Shown one piece after another: positions 5,723-10,278 of a stretch of 10,278 bases of DNA. Both the position numbers and the translations under genes were made by a program. Source of the stretch: an uncultured bacterium (GTDB lineage: Bacteria > Planctomycetota > DG-23 > SLPQ01); the NCBI GenBank assembly GCA_937863625.1, contig CALMGO010000242.1:1-10278 (forward strand). The letters are read 5' to 3'. Each line of letters starts with the position of its first letter. Position 1 is the first letter of the stretch. The notes under the pieces are model-generated. The model did not search any database. It was not told the origin of the DNA and saw only the letters and a program-made list of their open reading frames with translations.

Positions 5723-7207
5723 ATGTCGAAAGCTCTCAAGAACCTCGTTCACGGCGAATGGCTCACGCCCGCATCTCCTGACATACACGATATCCCCGAC
5801 CCCGCCGCGCCCGACACCCTCGTCGCCACCGTGAAATACACGACCCCCGACGAGGTGCGCGATGCCGTAAAGGCCGCCGCCGATGCGTTTCCCGCGTGGC
5901 GCGACACGCCTGTCGTCCAGCGTTGCCGCATTCTTTTCCAGATCAAAGACATCCTCGAGCAGCGCGCCGAAGACCTCGCCCGCCTCCTCGTCACCGAAAA
6001 TGGAAAAACTCTTGCAGAGGCTCGCGGCGACGTTCGTCGCGGCATCGAGGTCGTCGAGTTCGCCGCCGGAGCCCCTCATCTGGCCAAGGGTGAGTTCCTC
6101 GAAGACATCGCGTCCCGCATCGACGGCTACATCTACCGCGAACCCCTCGGCGTCGTCGCAGGCGCATGCCCCTTTAATTTCCCCGCGATGGTTCCCATGT
6201 GGATGTTCCCTGTGGCCGTCGCGCTTGGCAACACCTTCGTCCTTAAACCGTCCGAGCGCTGCCCCGCCACCGCCACCGCCCTGGGCGAGTTATTTACCCT
6301 CGGCGGCCTCCCTCCCGGCGTCTTGAATATCGTGCACGGGGCTCGGGAGACTTTTGAAGCCCTCGTCACCGCCCCACAGGTCGCGGCTGTCTCGTTCGTC
6401 GGTTCCACCGCCGCCGCGAAGAGTGTCTTCCTGCTTGCATCCTCTCAGAATAAGCGCGTCCAGTCCCTCGGCGGCGCCAAAAACTATCTTCTCGTCATGC
6501 CCGATGCCGACCTCGAAAATACCGTCAGCGCCGTCATATCCTCCACTTTCGGCTGCGCAGGAGAGCGTTGCATGGCGTCATCCGTGCTCGTCCCGGTCGG
6601 CCCTGCCGCGTCTATCGTTGACAAAGTTGTGAAGGCCGCCTCCGCCCTCACTCTCGGACACGGGCTCGACCCCTCCACTACAATGGGCCCCGTAATCTCC
6701 GCGGCGCACAAGAAGCGTGTCATCGATTACATCGACCTCGGCCTCGTCGAAGGCGCCTCGCTTCTGCTTGACGGCCGCGCCGTCACAGTCGAGAGCCACC
6801 CGCGCGGCTTCTTTGTCGGCCCGACCGTCTTCGACCATGTCACCCCCGGCATGCGCATCGCCCGCGAGGAAATCTTCGGCCCCGTTCTCTCCGTCATGCG
6901 CGCCCGCGACCTCGATGAGGCCGTCAGCTTCGCCAATGCGAGCGACTACGGCAACGGCGCTTCCATATTCACATCCTCCGGCGGCGCCGCGCGCGAGTTT
7001 CGCCGCAGCATCCAGTGCGGCATGATCGGCATCAATGCCGGCGTCCCCGCCCCCATGGCCTTCTTCGGCTTTGGCGGCCACAAGCAGAGTCTCTTCGGCG
7101 ACCTGCGCGTGCAGGGGACCGATTCCGTTGAGTTTTATACGAGGAAAAAGTCCGTCATAGAACGCTGGTTCGGGTTTGGCCCCACGGGAAGCACCTGGGC
7201 AAAGTAA
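5723..7207 (+). CDS. mmsA: CoA-acylating methylmalonate-semialdehyde dehydrogenase-type enzyme
   Basis: A 494-residue aldehyde dehydrogenase of the MmsA/IolA (ALDH6) subfamily, which oxidises (methyl)malonate semialdehyde with NAD and CoA to propionyl- or acetyl-CoA with loss of CO2. Subfamily marks are PFNFPAMVPMWMFPVA (150-165) with the oxyanion Asn152, GNTFVLKPSE (169-178) with Lys175, FVGST (225-229), and the nucleophile Cys283 in CAGERCMA (278-285). EEIFGPV (382-388) is also present. The general-base Glu of hydrolytic ALDHs is absent from the SLGGAKN segment (248-254), as in other MmsA proteins, which supports CoA rather than water as acyl acceptor. Two near-invariant positions differ from the usual GAKNH and GQRCMA, reading GAKNY and GERCMA. 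Length is normal. The ATG at 5723 has GGAGG four bases upstream. It lies 32 bp before the alcohol dehydrogenase gene, so the two probably form an operon. Subfamily is sure; exact substrate is not. Confidence 0.9.
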   Translation: MSKALKNLVHGEWLTPASPDIHDIPDPAAPDTLVATVKYTTPDEVRDAVKAAADAFPAWRDTPVVQRCRILFQIKDILEQRAEDLARLLVTENGKTLAEARGDVRRGIEVVEFAAGAPHLAKGEFLEDIASRIDGYIYREPLGVVAGACPFNFPAMVPMWMFPVAVALGNTFVLKPSERCPATATALGELFTLGGLPPGVLNIVHGARETFEALVTAPQVAAVSFVGSTAAAKSVFLLASSQNKRVQSLGGAKNYLLVMPDADLENTVSAVISSTFGCAGERCMASSVLVPVGPAASIVDKVVKAASALTLGHGLDPSTTMGPVISAAHKKRVIDYIDLGLVEGASLLLDGRAVTVESHPRGFFVGPTVFDHVTPGMRIAREEIFGPVLSVMRARDLDEAVSFANASDYGNGASIFTSSGGAAREFRRSIQCGMIGINAGVPAPMAFFGFGGHKQSLFGDLRVQGTDSVEFYTRKKSVIERWFGFGPTGSTWAK

Positions 7208-7239
7208 CTGCACCGGCCGCGTTCTGAAAGGGAGGTTCC

Positions 7240-8514
7240 GTGCAGCACCTCGTGCGAGCTCGTGAACTGCTGCGTGATTTTCGCGGTGAGTCCTACGCAT
7301 TCGGCCTCGAGGTCCTCGACCGCACCGGCCCCCTTGCCGCGTCCCTTGGCAAAAAGGCCATCCTCATCGCCAACGATTCCCGCTGGGCCGCCACCGCCGT
7401 CCAGAAGGTCGCCTCCTCGCTTGCCGCCTGCGGTGTCGCGGTCGTATCGCGTTGCGCGGGTTCCCGTCCCAATTCCCCTATTGAAGATGTTTACCGTATC
7501 CGTGACGCCATCCTCGGCTCACCCGCCGATATCGTCGTCGCCGTCGGAGGCGGCTCCACCATAGATGCCGCCAAGGCCGCAAACGCCCTTGCCTCTCTCG
7601 CCGCGGACACTCGCGATATCGAGCCCCTCTTCGGCGTCGGCAAAGTCACCGAGATGCTCGGCTCGCGCCGCCTTCGCGCCTTTGTCGCCGTAGAGACCGC
7701 CGCATCATCAGCCTCGCACCTCACCCGCTACTCCAATATCACCGATCTTGCCGCCGCTCGAAAGAAGCTCATCATCGATGACGCGCTGACCCCAGCCGCG
7801 GCGGTCTTCGATTATGTAACCACCATTTCCGCGCCGCGCGACCTCACCATTGACGGCGCGTTTGACGGCATGAGCCACTGCCTCGAGGTCTACTTCGGCG
7901 CAAAGGGAGACTCTATCGATATTGTCGAAGAGCCGGCCCTGCTCGGCGTCGAGCTCATCGTCGGCGCCATAAGAGACGCGCTCGCCCAGCCCACGGACTT
8001 TGCCGCCCGCCGCCTCCTCGGCTTCGGCACCGACCTCGGCGGTCTCTGCATTATGAAAGGCTCCACCAGCGGCCCTCACCTGACCAGTTTCTCACTCGTC
8101 GACGTCACTTCGCACGGCCGCGCCACCGCGCTTCTCGGCCCCTACTACGCCGTCCTTTTCGCCCCCGCTATCGAGCGCCAGCTCCGAAAACTCGCCGCGA
8201 TTTACGAGCGCTGCGGCCTGCCCGTTGCCGATATCGCAAATCTTTCCGGACGCGAGCTCGGCCTCGCCGTCGCCTGCGCCATGATGACGCTTCCCCGCAT
8301 ACTTGAAATGCCAATCACCCTCTCAGAATTGCCCGCGTTCACGAGTGCCCACATCGACCGCGCCGTCGACGCCGCCAGGGACCCCGCCATCGCCGTCAAA
8401 CTCCAGGCCATGCCTGTGCCGATGAATACGGATATGGTGGATGAATACATGCGGCCGCTTCTCGAGGCCGCCGCATCCGGCGACCTCGCCAAAGTCCCCA
8501 CCCTCAAGGTGTGA
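7240..8514 (+). CDS. Iron-containing alcohol dehydrogenase
   Basis: A 424-residue NAD(P)-dependent enzyme of the iron-activated (group III) alcohol dehydrogenase family, interconverting alcohols and aldehydes in the cytoplasm. The N-terminal Rossmann-like domain has VAVGGGSTIDAAKAAN (100-115), with GGGS (103-106) for the cofactor phosphates. The C-terminal helical domain carries the metal site: D209 and H213 in DGAFDGMSHCLE, H280 in SGPHL and H292 in SHGRATALLGPYY. The position of the first His of the FucO VHGMAH motif appears to be Thr276, so the neighbouring H280 may act as ligand. Length is slightly above the usual 380-400. The start is GTG at 7240, set by AGGGAGG (7229-7235) four bases upstream. 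It follows the MmsA-type gene by 32 bp with no terminator between, so the pair may consume and produce the same aldehyde. Substrate unknown. Confidence 0.9.
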   Translation: MQHLVRARELLRDFRGESYAFGLEVLDRTGPLAASLGKKAILIANDSRWAATAVQKVASSLAACGVAVVSRCAGSRPNSPIEDVYRIRDAILGSPADIVVAVGGGSTIDAAKAANALASLAADTRDIEPLFGVGKVTEMLGSRRLRAFVAVETAASSASHLTRYSNITDLAAARKKLIIDDALTPAAAVFDYVTTISAPRDLTIDGAFDGMSHCLEVYFGAKGDSIDIVEEPALLGVELIVGAIRDALAQPTDFAARRLLGFGTDLGGLCIMKGSTSGPHLTSFSLVDVTSHGRATALLGPYYAVLFAPAIERQLRKLAAIYERCGLPVADIANLSGRELGLAVACAMMTLPRILEMPITLSELPAFTSAHIDRAVDAARDPAIAVKLQAMPVPMNTDMVDEYMRPLLEAAASGDLAKVPTLKV

Positions 8515-8579
8515 TTCTCCCGCGAAACGCCCCTGCTGCTCTAAGATACGTTATCGCGCCCAATGTCGGCGATGTGCAG

Positions 8580-8608
8580 TTGCCTTTGCCCCTCGCCGCC
8601 GTTATGAT
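8580..8608 (+). promoter_or_regulatory. Promoter of the Gfo/Idh/MocA gene
   Basis: TTGCCT (8580-8585, 4 of 6) and TATGAT (8603-8608, 5 of 6) are separated by the optimal 17 nt. The predicted leader is about 80 nt. It includes a small hairpin, CCTGC-CCG-GCAGG (8655-8667), too short to call a regulatory element. The gene is therefore probably transcribed separately from the dehydrogenase pair, although read-through is possible. Confidence 0.5.
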
Positions 8609-8697
8609 ATTTTCGTCTCGCTCGAATGCAAAAGCGCCCGTGGTATCCTTGGTCCTGCCCGGCAGGGATCAGTCAGTCGAAGAGAGGAGCGTCAGAT

Positions 8698-9861
8698 ATG
8701 GAGTCCTGGAAACGCAAACTCAGAATGGGCATGGTCGGCGGAGGGCAGGGGGCCTTTATCGGCGCCGTTCATCGCATGGCCGCCGTCCTTGACCAGCAGG
8801 TCGAACTCGTCGCCGGATGTTTCTCGCGCGACCCGGAAAATACCAGGACAACCGGCAGGCAGCTCTACCTCGACCCCGCGCGCTGCTACGAGTCCTTCGA
8901 GAAGATGGCAAAGGCCGAGGCCGCCCTCCCCAAAGACCAGCGTATCGACTTCGTCTCCGTCGTCACCCCAAATGTCTCACATTTCCCTGTCGCAAAAACC
9001 TTCCTCGAGGCAGGCTTTCACGTCGTCTCTGATAAGCCCATGACCTTCACCCTCGACCAGGCCGCCGAACTCGTCAAACTCGTCGAAAAGACCCGCCTCG
9101 TCTTCGCCCTCACACACAACTACACCGGATACCCCGTCATACGCCACGCACGACACCTCTTCCAATCCGGTCAGATGGGCCAGGTCCGCAAGGTCATCGT
9201 CGAGTACCTCCAGGACTGGCTCATGGCCCCTCTTGAAAAGGACGGCCAAAAGCAGGCCTCCTGGCGTCTCGACCCTGCTCAGGCCGGCGCCGGCGGCGCA
9301 TTGGGCGACATCGGGATTCACGGCATGAACCTCCTCGAATACGTCACCGGCGACCGCATCGGCTCCCTCTCCTGCGACAAGAGCACGTTCCTCCCCGACC
9401 GCGCGCTTGACGAGGATGTAAATATCCTGCTGAGGATGACCGGCGGCGGCAAAGGCTACCTCACTGCCAGTCAGATCGCCACCGGCGAGGAAAATAACCT
9501 CCGCCTGCGTGTCTACGCCTCCAAGGGGGCTATCCTCTGGGAACAGGAAAATCCCAACTATCTTTCCCTCTATCAATATGGCAAGCCCCGCCAGACGCTC
9601 ACCCGCGCCCATGGCGAGTACCTCTCGGAGGCCGCGACCAAAAGCACGCGTATTCCCACCGGCCACCCCGAAGCGTACCTCGAAGCCTTTGCCAATATCT
9701 ACTGCGGCGCTGTCGAAGCCATCCGCCGACATATCGACGGCTCTCCCATGAAGACCGATGAGTACAATTTCCCGACCGTCTACGACGGACTCCGCGGCAT
9801 GCAGTTCATACACGCCGCCGCCAGGTCCGCCGAAAACTCCTCGGCATGGGTTGATATGTAG
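8698..9861 (+). CDS. Gfo/Idh/MocA family oxidoreductase
   Basis: A 387-residue NAD(P)-dependent sugar or polyol dehydrogenase of the Gfo/Idh/MocA family. The N-terminal Rossmann fold opens with GMVGGGQGAFIGAVHR (11-26), and VVTPNVSH (88-95) follows. DKPM (112-115) is the family EKP motif with its catalytic Lys113. The C-terminal beta-sheet domain has GDIGIHG (203-209), giving the conserved Asp204 and His208 that act on the substrate hydroxyl. No signal peptide is seen, so it is cytoplasmic rather than one of the exported members. Length is normal for the family. The ATG at 8698 has GAGAGGAG eight bases upstream; the frame is open to 8626 but that stretch holds the leader. Members oxidise sugars, inositols and amino sugars, and the type cannot be settled here. 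The location next to an AraF-like receptor and an MmsA-type enzyme fits a sugar or inositol pathway. Confidence 0.9.
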   Translation: MESWKRKLRMGMVGGGQGAFIGAVHRMAAVLDQQVELVAGCFSRDPENTRTTGRQLYLDPARCYESFEKMAKAEAALPKDQRIDFVSVVTPNVSHFPVAKTFLEAGFHVVSDKPMTFTLDQAAELVKLVEKTRLVFALTHNYTGYPVIRHARHLFQSGQMGQVRKVIVEYLQDWLMAPLEKDGQKQASWRLDPAQAGAGGALGDIGIHGMNLLEYVTGDRIGSLSCDKSTFLPDRALDEDVNILLRMTGGGKGYLTASQIATGEENNLRLRVYASKGAILWEQENPNYLSLYQYGKPRQTLTRAHGEYLSEAATKSTRIPTGHPEAYLEAFANIYCGAVEAIRRHIDGSPMKTDEYNFPTVYDGLRGMQFIHAAARSAENSSAWVDM

Positions 9862-9905
9862 CGCAGGCTCTTAATCTGGCGGATTCTTCGCTTTGAGAGT
9901 TTTAC

Positions 9906-9935
9906 AAAAAGCAGGGGCTCCTTCCGGAGCCCCTG
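9906..9935. terminator. Intrinsic terminator between convergent genes
   Basis: A perfect 10-bp stem, CAGGGGCTCC (9912-9921) with GGAGCCCCTG (9926-9935), encloses a TTCC loop. On the minus strand it is followed by C and then five T (complement of A at 9906-9910), a good rho-independent terminator for the leftward gene ending at 9972. On the plus strand the tail is only TCAGATTT, so stopping of the Gfo/Idh/MocA transcript would be weaker. Confidence 0.85.
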
Positions 9936-9971
9936 TCAGATTTACAACCGCATCCATTGTCTGCCTGTCTC

Positions 9972-10278
9972 TTATTCCCTCGTAGCGATGCCATTCACGT
10001 CAAACATATCGTCGGATATTTCCCGCTTTGTGTCAAGGTACACGATGGTCTCGGTTTCGCGCGTCGGGTTGCCGTTTTCCTCCTGCGTCTCCGCGACCTT
10101 GCGCGCATACCACTGGCCTTCAGGTGTCTGTGCATATTCGACTACCTTCCTGGTCTCCACGATCTTCCTGTTCCGCGCGGCTTCATCCAGCTCTACTCCT
10201 TCGAGCCATTTGGAGTCCACCAGCCACGGAGCTTTCATATCGCTTATGCGCTCGAAGAGTCCGCTCGCATAGCCGCGT
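9972..10278 (-). CDS. C-terminal part of a LolA-like protein, 5' end beyond window
   Basis: The leftward frame is open from the right edge for 102 codons to a TAA at 9974-9972. The 5' end is missing, and an internal ATG at 10238 is not taken as the start because the frame continues upstream of it. The visible part is hydrophilic, with a beta-strand pattern: VVEYAQTPEGQWYARKV, then ETETIVYLDTKREISDDMFD and a short tail. Strands of the type 'Y..TP.G.WY...V' followed by 'I...LF/MFD' recall the C-terminal sheet of LolA-type outer-membrane lipoprotein-carrier and related periplasmic proteins, but the match is loose and no domain can be proven. Codon endings are mixed, with G slightly above C, unlike the strongly G-ending leftward gene at the other end. 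The hairpin at 9912-9935 ends its transcript. Confidence 0.7.
   Translation of the reverse strand, partial: RGYASGLFERISDMKAPWLVDSKWLEGVELDEAARNRKIVETRKVVEYAQTPEGQWYARKVAETQEENGNPTRETETIVYLDTKREISDDMFDVNGIATRE

Noticed and set aside
6578..7300. Leftward 240-codon open frame across the end of the MmsA-type gene
   Set aside because: It lies antisense to well-conserved aldehyde dehydrogenase sequence and shows no motif of its own.
8977..9813. Leftward 278-codon open frame across the Gfo/Idh/MocA gene
   Set aside because: Long but antisense to a conserved enzyme, and explained by the C-ending codon bias; no ribosome site or domain seen.

Overview
The window is high-GC bacterial chromosomal DNA carrying seven supportable protein genes, two of them cut by the window edges. 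A lipobox protein and a LolA-like C-terminus hint at a Gram-negative cell envelope. I cannot assign a phylum from the sequence. I see no rRNA, tRNA, CRISPR array, transposase or phage gene.

Left third: a long membrane protein of the GT-C glycosyltransferase type reads leftward from a GTG at 2017 and runs off the left edge, with 672 codons visible and no stop. It appears to hold two tandem GT-C-like membrane modules, only the first of which has a visible acidic loop motif. Its best promoter would give an almost leaderless mRNA. A 290-bp gap then separates it from a divergent rightward pair: a nucleotidyltransferase-fold protein with a changed metal motif, overlapped by 41 bp by a membrane-anchored TPM-domain protein with a Gly/Ser/His-rich tail.

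Middle and right: a lipoprotein resembling the L-arabinose-binding protein AraF comes next, without any ABC permease or ATPase gene. It is followed by a tight pair, a CoA-acylating methylmalonate-semialdehyde dehydrogenase-type enzyme and an iron-containing alcohol dehydrogenase. A Gfo/Idh/MocA oxidoreductase follows with its own promoter. Together the last four genes look like a carbohydrate or polyol uptake and catabolism neighbourhood: sugar recognition, NAD(P)-linked oxidation of a sugar-like compound, and aldehyde handling with CoA. The actual substrates cannot be read from the sequence.

Far right: a strong hairpin terminator lies between the convergent Gfo/Idh/MocA gene and the 3' end of a leftward gene whose C-terminus resembles LolA-like proteins. 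A notable window-wide trait is mirrored codon choice. The leftward membrane gene strongly prefers G-ending codons and the rightward genes prefer C-ending ones, so the given strand is rich in C over G whichever way the genes point.
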